Assembly (NCBI RefSeq): GCF_900113945.1
Contig: NZ_FORG01000013.1
Location: 1-64,000, forward strand
Length of the DNA: 64,000 nt
Origin: Xenorhabdus mauleonii
GTDB lineage: Bacteria; Pseudomonadota; Gammaproteobacteria; Enterobacterales; Enterobacteriaceae
Reading direction: 5' to 3'
A program made the position numbers and the translations under genes. Under the pieces are notes generated by a model, which saw only the letters and a list, made by a program, of their open reading frames with translations, was not told the DNA's origin and searched no databases. Below, in pieces: positions 37,010-47,300 of this stretch; position 1 is the stretch's first letter, and every line of letters begins with the position of its first letter.

Positions 37010-37062
37010 TGCTGGCTAGCCCGATTAAGCTAAGGATAAATGAAATGCCCAAAGGCGTTGCT

Positions 37063-37090
37063 AAACGTCAACAGGGTTCTGTTGACGTTT
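37063..37090. other. Perfect 12-bp hairpin with GGTT loop
   Basis: AAACGTCAACAG and CTGTTGACGTTT pair perfectly around GGTT, with TT following on the plus strand. It could terminate transcription from the small frame at 36872-37009, or serve minus-strand transcription from fabY. The T tail is short on both sides. Confidence 0.4.
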
Positions 37091-37150
37091 TAATACTAGC
37101 CATTTTATGGTTAACCATAAAATTCATATCAATATCTATAATATTGAACA

Positions 37151-37250
37151 CCATTTATATCCTATTAACTCCAAGTTGCAGGAAGCAACGTATTATCATC
37201 CCGCGTCGCGGGATGATAATACGTGCACATTGAAGTACGACGCGTATAGT
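37151..37250. repeat. Interspersed palindromic repeat, copy A
   Basis: It contains an 18-bp perfect inverted repeat around a single T (37188-37205 and 37207-37224). To its left, CCTATTAACTCCAAGTTGC and GGAAGCAACG reappear in inverted orientation at 53416-53453. To its right lies TTGAAGTACGACG, whose complement resembles 53571-53581. It looks like a MITE-type non-coding repeat. Confidence 0.65.
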
Positions 37251-37565
37251 TCTTGATGTTTTTTCTATTTTAAAATGACCATCAGGAAATAGGATAATGA
37301 TATCACTAATTCCTTTTATTCCCGTTTTTATGGCCGAAAAATTATATTTTCCTAATGGAGATGAATTGCATGCATCTTCATCTCCAGTTTTCTTGTATCA
37401 TTCTACGCTATCATATGAAAAAAATATTTTTCCTTCGTGGTTAAATTGAGCCATCTTGATTTTCCACTTGTCGTTATAATCAGTTGCAAGGCAAGCAATC
37501 TCTTATTTTTTTATCTTTCCCACAGGGAGTAAGGATGTGCAAAATAAATGTTAGAATATCATTTA
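37251..37565. other. Intergenic region downstream of fabY, no gene
   Basis: AT-rich, with a hairpin-like AGATGAATTGCATGCATCTTCATCT (two arms around a short centre, near 37357-37383). No convincing coding region. Confidence 0.35.
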
Positions 37566-39470
37566 TTAACACATATCTTTAAAAGGATTAGTCTTTGACA
37601 AAACAATAGGTAATTCGTAGCCTGGCAAATAAATTTCCTCTTCGTTTATATTAATGTCTTCTTCATTTATCACATTCTCGCCAAATCTATATATTAAATC
37701 AAACTCACCTGAGTTAGCTTTTTTACTGTAATTAGCTTGGTTTGCTTTAATCTTAAGATTTTTAGCATAATAAGATTTAACAGCTTCGATACCATGACGT
37801 TTAGTAATCATGCCAAGTGCCACGCTTGGAGACAAAAGTGGGGCAGTTGCATTATTGCCGCCAAATCCTTTCGAGTTGACAAAGGCTATGTCAATTGCCT
37901 CGGTATGATAGTTCGATGTTCTAATGTCAAGGTGCTCTGCATAAACGTCATCGGCGACTTTTTTTATCGTAGTGATACCAGGAATGATATTGTGGCTGAA
38001 TATACCAAGCGCGACTGCTAATTGATCACCGCTTGACGCGGCTAAAGTATGGCCTACATAAGCTTTTGGGGCAGTGATTTTCCAATTTGAAATACGAAAC
38101 GCTTTTGCGACAGAGTCATAGACTTGTGATTCAGTCACTCGATTTTGTGGTGTACTTGAACCGTGTGCAATAATACAGCTCCGAGTTCGAACAGAATCTT
38201 TGCTGGTGATGTTGGCTGCCAATGATACAGCCTTAGTCATGGTAATATAATTACCCGCTCCCGGGGCAGTAATGGACTTTTTAATCCCATCCGCATTTAT
38301 AAAAACATCAGGGACAGCAGCCATGATATGTGCTCCCAAAGAAATAGCTAAAGCATCATCCATCAGCACGATAAATTGAGCACTTTCACCTATTGTAAAG
38401 CCGCAATTATTGCCAAATGGTCGGCTTATTCGACTTAAATCTATATTTGCTTCATCCACACCGTCTAACTTTTTAAGACTATCAAGGTCCGCCAAAGCAC
38501 CCATATTCGCAAAGCCCTCGATAATTTCTGGCGTGATTGAACAGTCTGCACTTCCCACAATAGCGACGCGAGTACGTCCTCCTTGTATATCATTGACTGC
38601 AGCTTTCAAATTATAAAGAAATGTTGCACATGCACCCGTCGTTGAAAAAGTGGTGCCTACACTTCCAAGAACATAGGCATTTATAAAGTCTGTAGACATA
38701 GAATTTAGCCCTAATGCTAAATTCTTACTATTGCTTCTCTCACCTCTGAGACGACTTCCCATTACCCCGCCAAACCCTTCCTTTTGCATTTGACCCGTTA
38801 GGGAAGCTGAGTAAGTACCAATTTTGTCTGGTTCGACCAAAGCGAGAACTTCGTCCCAATCTAACCCACATGATTTCATAGCATCAGTAGCTGCAAAAAT
38901 AGTCGCTTGTAACCCTCGGGGGTGGCTACGGCTTTTATATAATTTTTCGAGTTCAAACCCCTTGGGCAATTGGCCGGCAGCTTTAATTCTATTGTCCAAA
39001 TAAGCATCGTGCATGACACAAAGATCGCCGTGTATTGTAACTTCCACTCGATTATTTTCGAGCGAAATAACTTCCCAATTCCGGGGCACCGGCGTAGGCA
39101 AAGAAGAAGTTTCAGTTTCAAAAACCAACCTATTCCCTTTTTTCGCGCTGAGTGTCATCTTTTTCTGCCAGTGTGTGGCATCTACATCAAAATGAGACTT
39201 ATCTATTTTACGAATCAACGTTCCTTGCAATATTTCTTCACCATACTTGGATTCAATTTCATGCAACATGATTGGTTGACCTTCATGATCGATAAAGCCA
39301 TTTTCACCAATTGAAACTAAGTTCATTAACGTCGCGAGGCCCCAAAAAGTCTCTTGGCGCGCTTCTTGGCTTAATTTATCAATAACAATACGACGAAATC
39401 CTTGATGAAATGACGTTCTCCCAGCAGCGTTTATACCACCAGCGCCAACAATAACGGGCAAAGCAAGCAT
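37566..39470 (-). CDS. fabY: Beta-ketoacyl-ACP synthase FabY
   Basis: 634 residues, the length I recall for Pseudomonas aeruginosa FabY (PA5174), with the same N-terminal pattern of LPVIVGAGGINAAGRTSFH and QARQET. The thiolase-fold active site is complete: Cys in TTGACATFL, His in HGSSTPQN and His in YVGHTLAASSGDQ. FabY condenses acetyl-CoA with malonyl-ACP to start fatty acid synthesis, a role otherwise held by FabH. A second initiating synthase next to large acyl-peptide loci could adjust acyl supply, or the gene may simply be a regional housekeeping gene. It is divergent from an AraC/DJ-1 regulator with 123 bases between the start codons, so a shared regulatory region is likely. Confidence 0.8.
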   Translation of the reverse strand: MLALPVIVGAGGINAAGRTSFHQGFRRIVIDKLSQEARQETFWGLATLMNLVSIGENGFIDHEGQPIMLHEIESKYGEEILQGTLIRKIDKSHFDVDATHWQKKMTLSAKKGNRLVFETETSSLPTPVPRNWEVISLENNRVEVTIHGDLCVMHDAYLDNRIKAAGQLPKGFELEKLYKSRSHPRGLQATIFAATDAMKSCGLDWDEVLALVEPDKIGTYSASLTGQMQKEGFGGVMGSRLRGERSNSKNLALGLNSMSTDFINAYVLGSVGTTFSTTGACATFLYNLKAAVNDIQGGRTRVAIVGSADCSITPEIIEGFANMGALADLDSLKKLDGVDEANIDLSRISRPFGNNCGFTIGESAQFIVLMDDALAISLGAHIMAAVPDVFINADGIKKSITAPGAGNYITMTKAVSLAANITSKDSVRTRSCIIAHGSSTPQNRVTESQVYDSVAKAFRISNWKITAPKAYVGHTLAASSGDQLAVALGIFSHNIIPGITTIKKVADDVYAEHLDIRTSNYHTEAIDIAFVNSKGFGGNNATAPLLSPSVALGMITKRHGIEAVKSYYAKNLKIKANQANYSKKANSGEFDLIYRFGENVINEEDININEEEIYLPGYELPIVLSKTNPFKDMC

Positions 39471-39593
39471 ATGACTTTCATTCCTATGAAAACTGACTAG
39501 TTGATGAAGATTCTAATTCAATTTAAAATGTTCCATTATGAAAAAAAAGCCAATGTTTTATATTTTTGGGCCAATTAATATAATTGATAATAT

Positions 39594-40580
39594 ATGAAAA
39601 TAAAAAATGTACACATTGTTATTTTTCCTAATCTCCTGACTAGCAGCATTACCTTACCTATTGAAATGCTTCATGCTGGTTTAGCTTCATCACAAATAGA
39701 AAATAAAAGAAATAATATCAATGTTAATTATATCTCAGACAAGGGTTATGATATTTCATTGTATGAAAACTTTAATATTAAGGCAGATTCATCTGCTGAC
39801 TCTGCCTCCTATGCAGATTTAATAATTGTTCCCAGTATTTGGCGAAACCCAAGGCCTATTATAAAAAAAAGTAAGGATATCTTGAGCTATTTATTAAATC
39901 AGTGGGAAAATGGAGCAACAATAGTTGCTGTTGGTACTGGAGTATGTTTGTTAGCGGAATCAGGTCTATTAGATGGCCTCGCTGCAACGACGCATTGGCA
40001 TTACTCCAAACAATTTAAAAAAGACTATCCCAAGGTAAACTTAAAGTCAGAATTTTTCATTACTCAATCAAATAGAATTTACTGTGCAGCTAGCCTCAAT
40101 GCACTGGCAGATGTTATGGTTCATTTAGTTTCTCTTCTTTATGGCAATAAAGCGGCCAAAAATGTACAACGCAATTTTTCTCATGAAATACGCCGGCCAT
40201 ACGAAGAACAACGGTACCTCGACGGTGCAGTAGATAGACACCCAGATGAGTTAATAAGCGATATTCAATCTTGGTTAAAAGATAATATTAAAGAAGACAT
40301 GAATCTTAATAAACTGGCCGCTTACTTTGCTATTTCGCCACGGACATTGACACGACGATTCAAAAGCTCTACAGGAGTATCTACTAAAAAATATATACAA
40401 GAGATACGGTTAGATATGGCAAAAGATCTTCTTGCCAAGACTAATTTAACGGTACATGAAATATCTGTATCAGCCGGATATGAGAGCCAAGCTTACCTTA
40501 GTAAAGTGTTCAAGCAACATTTTGATTTAAGTCCGACAGAATATCGACACATGGTCCGAAAGAAGCTATTTACACTTTAA
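39594..40580 (+). CDS. GlxA-type AraC family regulator (DJ-1/PfpI domain + AraC HTH)
   Basis: 328 residues. Residues 1-190 form a class I glutamine amidotransferase-like fold of the DJ-1/PfpI type, with GTGVCLLAESGLLDG (the Cys at the nucleophile elbow) and ATTHW. Residues 225-325 form the double helix-turn-helix of AraC regulators: NLNKLAAYFAISPRTLTRRF, then EISVSAGYESQAYLSKVFK and DLSPTEYR. Such proteins activate or repress nearby genes in response to small ligands. The divergent arrangement with fabY makes fabY the first target to consider; the NRPS gene at 41394 on the same strand is a second. Confidence 0.85.
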   Translation: MKIKNVHIVIFPNLLTSSITLPIEMLHAGLASSQIENKRNNINVNYISDKGYDISLYENFNIKADSSADSASYADLIIVPSIWRNPRPIIKKSKDILSYLLNQWENGATIVAVGTGVCLLAESGLLDGLAATTHWHYSKQFKKDYPKVNLKSEFFITQSNRIYCAASLNALADVMVHLVSLLYGNKAAKNVQRNFSHEIRRPYEEQRYLDGAVDRHPDELISDIQSWLKDNIKEDMNLNKLAAYFAISPRTLTRRFKSSTGVSTKKYIQEIRLDMAKDLLAKTNLTVHEISVSAGYESQAYLSKVFKQHFDLSPTEYRHMVRKKLFTL

Positions 40581-41393
40581 TCAAAGCATCATGACTGTGA
40601 TTTTTATTAGTCATGCGGCAGATGTAATTAGCGATGATAATCATCCAGCCAAAAATAAATTTTGGTTTATGTTTTCTTTTCACCTTTCCCTTCCTGAAAA
40701 AGAGCCAATGAGAATAAAAGTGGGTTAATTTGGTATTACCTCTAAAAATTAATTATTTAAACTACTGATGCCCACTCATCTATTTAATATAAGGGATATT
40801 AAAGCAATAACTGTCTCAGTTGAAATTATTAATGAAATTTTAATATTTCTTTCATTTAATGTTTCCAATGTTATTTGTTATGCTGAAATTTTAATTTATC
40901 CGTGTTTTCCTGATGTTATTTTTGGGTTTATTTGATTTCGCCTTACATTATTTTATATGTGTTATGGTATCCAAATGGTATTTTAAGTGTTTTTTTAATT
41001 TTATTCGTTAATCGATAGTTAATGTTATTGTGAGATTAAAATTATTACGCTTTAATAAGGTGAAGCATACATTTATTATTAAGCTCAAGCGCAAAAAGGC
41101 TGTGATAATCTTGCTTTATTTAGCTTAATAGGTTTTTTGTTATTTAATATATTTTGTTAATAGGGTGTGATTTATTGATTGAAATAAATGCATCCAACCC
41201 CAGTGATGCTGTTTTTTATTCCATTGTTATGAATTTTATTAATTAACTATCTTGAGAAAGAAGTCATGAAAAATGGTTGAATTTAATTGACTGTTTTATG
41301 AATTATTTTTTATATATTTTTAATTTTCCTAATAAATGAAATTTCTCCCTGCATAGGTAGTGTCTGCTCTTCACTAAAACGAGTATTTAAACC
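40581..41393. other. Long AT-rich region upstream of the hybrid NRPS/PKS locus
   Basis: About 810 bases without a supported gene. CATGACT and AGTCATG (about 40590-40614) form a weak hairpin just after the regulator. The rest is very AT-rich, as is common for silenced (H-NS-bound) promoter regions, and must hold the promoter of the NRPS at 41394. No specific operator is recognised. Confidence 0.4.
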
Positions 41394-44300
41394 ATGAAGA
41401 AGGCGATTTTTGAGTTGTCAAGATCACAGCAAGCTGTTTTCAAAATGGAAGCGTTTCATCTGACTGGCTGTCCATTTTATTTAGGTGTTGCAGTGCGTTT
41501 AAATGGGAATATTCCTCTGGATGGGCTTGTGCGGGCAGCCGAAGCCGTTCGGAACTCAATGGATATATTTCATATCGGTTTTGAGTCTGATGATGTGGAA
41601 GGAAGTGATTTGGCAACACATTGGCATGGTATCCGCCGCTTAACTCCCCATTCCGAAGTAATACAAGTCAATTTCAGCAACTACCCGGACTCTAAACAGG
41701 CTTTCGAGCGTTGGGCAGACCGCCAGATGTTGATAAAAGAAGATTTGTCACTGACTCCGGTGCGGGTTTTTGCCGTGCATTTTGAACAAGGGCAAACAGG
41801 ATGGTTTATTAAGGCTCATCATGCCGCTATGGATGGGGAGGGATTTTCAGTACTGATTGAACATTTGATGATGGCTTTGGCAAAAGAAGAGCCGGATACA
41901 GAACCTCTTTTATTCTCGGTCCATGCAGAAGGGGAAAAGAATTATGAACACTCCCGGCGCATGCAACGAGATGAAACATATTGGCGGAGTATTTTTAGTG
42001 ACAGCGCCATTAACAGCGGCGGCTCTGATGGGCAGGAACCTGATGGCTCGGAATCATCTCATGCCAACAAAATATCGTGCCGTTACCCGATAGGCGACTA
42101 TCGCACATTAACGCCCCGATCCAAGCGAGTACATTACAAACTGAGCAAAACCCACAACGATACGTTGCGTCAGTTTAAAAAATCGGGCGGTTCTATTTTC
42201 AGATTGTTTTTCGCTGCTGTTGCCTATACGCAAATGGTCATTGAAGATGGCAATGGGGTTTTATTACAGGCACCAATGCTCAATCGTTGGAGTAGTGAAG
42301 AGAAACGTTCTGCTGCTATGGCAGTAGCCCCTGTTTTAATTCCCGTGTTTCGTGAAGCGGGTGAGGGCGTGGTAGGTTGCTATCATGCTCTCAAACAACG
42401 TTTGCAAAAAGCGGTCGCTCATTCACGTTATGCGCCAGGCGCTCGCTGGAGCAAGTTTGCGTCACAGGATTGGAAGAAAATGATTCCCGCTTTTGGTGTT
42501 TCTTACCAAACCGGCATATTTCGGAAAAATGTTTTAGGTGCCGACGTTTCGATTGAACACATGCAGGCAGTAGAGGCACTTTTCGCGACAATACATATCC
42601 ACGATCGCTTTGAAGAAGGGGATTTTAAACTTGAAGCAGATTTCCGCCGGATATGGACATTAGCGCAGTGTCACGAATTTTTACGCATGGTTACCGATTA
42701 TGCAATGGAAGCGGCCTGCGCAGTATTAAAACAGCAAGAAACAGAGCAACAAGAAGCGGAACAGAAACCCTCAATTAAAAACAAGCCAGAAACCGCTTTT
42801 TGGGAAGCGCCTTCAATAATACCTGCAATGCCAATTGGCGTTCATTTATACCATGCGTTTGAGCGTTATGCTGAGAACCTGTTATTCAAGCAGGCAGCTG
42901 ATGTTGTGACCTATCGTCAGGGTTGGCACTGGATTAACCAATTCAGGTTAAAGTTGCGTGATAAGCTCAATGAACATGATACACACGGCCCGGTCTTCAT
43001 TGTGGGCAGACGTACCCCTGAGATCACCCTCGCTTATCTGGCATGCCTGATTGAAAATATTACCGTAGTGCCCGTTTGCCCTACGATGCCTGTAGCCAGA
43101 TTATCGGTAATTGCCCGTAATTCTGGGGCCGCTCTTTGCATTTATACGGAGGCTGACAGCAATATTGCAGAAAGCTTGGATTTGCCTTTATTGCCGCTTT
43201 CCTTAAGTAAGGTAGAGTTGGGTAAAACAGGGGCTGAAATTGTATCAAGTTCAGAAAATGGAACAGCATCTGCCCACGATAATCCTGCTTATATTTTGTA
43301 TACCTCTGGCTCGACAGGAGAGCCTAAAGGTGTGGTGATTTCTCCAATTGCTCTGGCAAACTATGCCCTTGCAGCGAAAGAGGCTTATACTGCTGAAACA
43401 CCTTTTAATGCGCCTTTATTTACATCCTTTGGTTTCGACTTAACACAAACAACGCTTCTGCTGCCTGTTTTATCAGGTGGTTTCATTCAGGCTCATGAAC
43501 AAGATATTCGTGATAATCCTGAATTGCTGCAAACCCTGCTCGCTGACGAGTCATTAACCGGCGTTAAATGCACGCCTTCGCACCTTGCATTGCTGATTGA
43601 AAACAGTTCGGTGCGCAGTAATCCGTTAACGTTTATTGTTGGCGGAGAAAACTTATCTACTTCTCTGGTAAAGAAAGCCCTCAATTATTTTCCGGCGGGC
43701 AGCAAAGTGATAAATGAATATGGGCCAACGGAAACCACTGTCGGGTGCTGCATTTATTCGGCCAGCAGAGAGAAAAAAGAAGAAAGAGAAGAAAGTCATC
43801 TCGGCAGAAACGATACAATAAATACGGCGGTGATGCCGATTGGCCAGGCACTGGGCAAAGCTGAGATAGCAATCAAAGATTCGTGGGGGCAAACAGTGCC
43901 CCGAGGGTTTAAAGGCGAGATCTGGATTGGAGGCCCTGTACTGGCTGACGGATATCTCAACAATGCTGCCCAGACAACCGAAAAATTTATACACGGTGTT
44001 GATGGCGTGAGTCGCTGGTATCGCACTGGTGACTTGGGGCTATTGGATGAACAAGGTGTATTCCATTGCCTTGGACGTATTGATGATGAATTTAAGGTAC
44101 GTGGCTATCGAATTCATCCGGCGGAAATAGAGAAAGCGGTCGAGGATGTGCTGGTCAGTTTTGATGAGAATAACAGCGACAGTTGGAAATTGAAGGCGCT
44201 GAAATTGACCGTTGATGAAATGGATGGCGTTGAAAAATATGAAACCATTGCTTTGTGCAGCAGCCAACCTCTATCCCATGATAATCCTGAATTTCAACTT

Positions 44301-47300
44301 CGTTTGAAAGCAAAAATCCCGGATGCTTGGATGCCAACTTTGTATTGCACTGTACAACCCTGGCCGATTAATGCCAACGGTAAGGTTGATACAGGCGCCT
44401 TAACGGTTGCAGCTAAAACACAATTGATGGAAAACGGTTCTGCATTGCTTGGTTCGGTAAATGAACAAGGGCAGAAAGTAACGGGCAGCTATCAGCTTCC
44501 GGTCTGGTTGAATGAAGCGTTCCTTAAACCTATCTGGCCACAATCTGTTGATTTCACTACTTCGTTTTTGGAACAGGGTGGGGATTCGATCAAAGCCATC
44601 AGGCTTGTTGCACTGTTAAGCAGAGAAGGTATCCGAATCAGTGCAAGTGAATTGCTGACGCTGAATTCCCTGGGCGCTGTACTTGAAAAGGCCTGTATTG
44701 AACAGTTGGAAAAAGACACCGCTGATTCGGCAATATCGGCAGAAATAGAAGCAAGCTGGATTAAGCATTTACCCAGCATCAGTTGGTTCCGGCAACAAAA
44801 TTTTAAATATAGCAATCGGTTGCAACAGGGAATGGTACTCGAATTGAAACCGGGCCTTTCTGCTGAGGAAATCAATGCAGCGATTTCAGCGGTTAAAGCA
44901 AAGCATAAGATTTTTTCCCTGAGAGCAAATCAGGCGCTGACTGAATTCTATTTCGAGCCGTTAAAAGCGGGCAGTGAAACGCTGATAGAACGAGAAACGC
45001 TGGCCTCCGGTGAATCGCTTGCAGACTATCTGAATCAACTTCAAAATTTGGTGAGTCTGGAAACCCAACCCAGTGTACACGCCGTCGTATTTGATGCAGT
45101 TTCACAAAAAAATTATCTGATTTGGGTCTGTCATCACCTTATTTGTGATGTTCACTCATGGATTTTCTTATTGGATGAACTGGATCAAGCCATCCAGCCT
45201 ATTACATCCCGACACAACACAGCACACGATACAGAAAAGGAAACAGTCGAAGAACAAGGTGCCTTCCTGTGGGGGAAATGGTTAAGTGAATATACGTCTG
45301 GTACGGACAGTTTGCCATGTAGTGACACCATCCATCATCCTGCGGCTGTTCCTGTGACATTGGCATTGTCAATTTGTAGCCGTGATTTTAAGTTGATTGA
45401 ACAACGCCTTAAAGCTGAACGTTCGCAATTGATTGTGTCTGCGTTGATGGCGGTTATGCAGGATAACGGAACATTGCCTTCACAGCCTGTCGTCTTGCTA
45501 GAAAATCATGGCCGCCTATTCTCTGAAGCCCAAATACCGGCTGGCTGGAATGCTGAAATGGCGAGTGCGGTGGGATGGTTTACCGGTTTTAATCAGTTAG
45601 CGCTTGATGTGCCGGTAGACCCATCTGTGCCAAATTCCCAAACAGCTTTTTTACGGATTTTAAAGTCGGGCCTGTATCAAGCTAACCAAAGCTGGACAGC
45701 GCAACTCGGCCTGAATAACACCGTAAAACGCCCATTGATTTGCGTCAACGATATTGGTTTCGGGTTGGATGGCAGCAGGACGTGGGGCCATTTCAGTTTG
45801 GAGCAAACGTTGTCGGGTGGGTTCCGGCATCCGGAAGAAAAGAGTACGGCTGACTTTGACATTCTGATCCGTGATTGTCTTGAGTCTGGCGGTGTATTGG
45901 TTGAATTGCAGTTGGGTACGCCTGACGCTGACAGCGATAACGCTCATCATTACTTAGCACAGTTGAATGAGAAGTTATTGGCTTGGTGTGACGCCCAAAA
46001 TAATGCATTGCGAGATCCACCGGTTGAACATCATTTGGAACAACCTTTGATTCCGGCTGATTTTCCGCTTTGCCAGCTTGCTCAATCGGAATTTGATCCC
46101 CTTGTTCAGGGTGTTTTGAAAACGGCGATTGATTCAACAAATACGGCGTTCGACAATAACTACCTTGAAGAATTGCTGGAAGCAACACCCCAGGCGAATG
46201 GGTTGCTGTTTCACGCTTTAAAAGATGGGAATAGCGCTTATCACATTGGCGTGGCATTCAGTGTGAAAGTGAATATCGATGAAAAAGCGCTGCTTGAGGT
46301 ATGGCAGCAAATACAGCAATCGCAACCTGCTTTAAGGTCGATTTTTGTCTGGGAAGGTATTCGCACTCCCCATCAGGTTATCTATGCTTTGCCCCGCATT
46401 CCGTTCGAATATGTCCGGGTTGATTCAACAACACCGCATCTGCCCTGCAAGCAGCGTTGCCTCGATTGGCTGGCAGACTCCAAGGCCACACCATTTGAAT
46501 TGAATAAAGAAGTCTTTCGTATTGTCGGGTTCCATGATGTCAATGCAGGAACATTAAGTCTGGCTTTCTCTTTCCACCATATTCTGATGGATGGTTGGAG
46601 CAGCTCGTTGCTGATTTCCCTGTGGTTACAAGGATTGCGTCAGCAAAAGATTGTGCCTTTGGATGCACGGAATTATTCACAGCAACTTTGGCAAGGGTTA
46701 AGTCCGGAAGCGTTGATGCACAGTCGTGAATACTGGCAGGACGTTTTTCAGCACCTGCCTAGCGGAGACGCGTCTGCAACAACAAAATTACTGGCAGAAC
46801 CTTTGTTCAGGGCCGATGAGCAGGATCACGCGGCAAGAAACACAAATGCAAGGCTCTGCGTAAACAGTTTATGGTGCGAGGAGCGCAGAATCGCGATCGA
46901 GACACTTTGTCATCGTGCGGGAGTGACCCCGGCCAGTTTCATTTACCTGTGTTGGGCATTGACACTGGCTAAGTTCACATTTCAGAAAACGGTTACATTG
47001 GGATGCACGTTCTCCGGCAGAGGAAGGGCGTTGACACAAGGTGTCGATCGTCAGCCTTTAGGCTTATTCATTAATACTGTTCCCCTGATCCTGACACTTG
47101 AAGGCCAGTGGGATACTGAAGCCGCGTTGCGTTCCGTTTTTCAGGCGTTACAACAGGCGCAACAATATGAAAAAACGCCGCCTTTATTAGTCCGTGAGGA
47201 AGCGGGAATAAACGATGAACTGTATGATTCCATTGTTGTTTTTGATAACTATCCGATTGATGCGACATTAAAGGATGCCAACTGTGGTGCATTTCTGACG

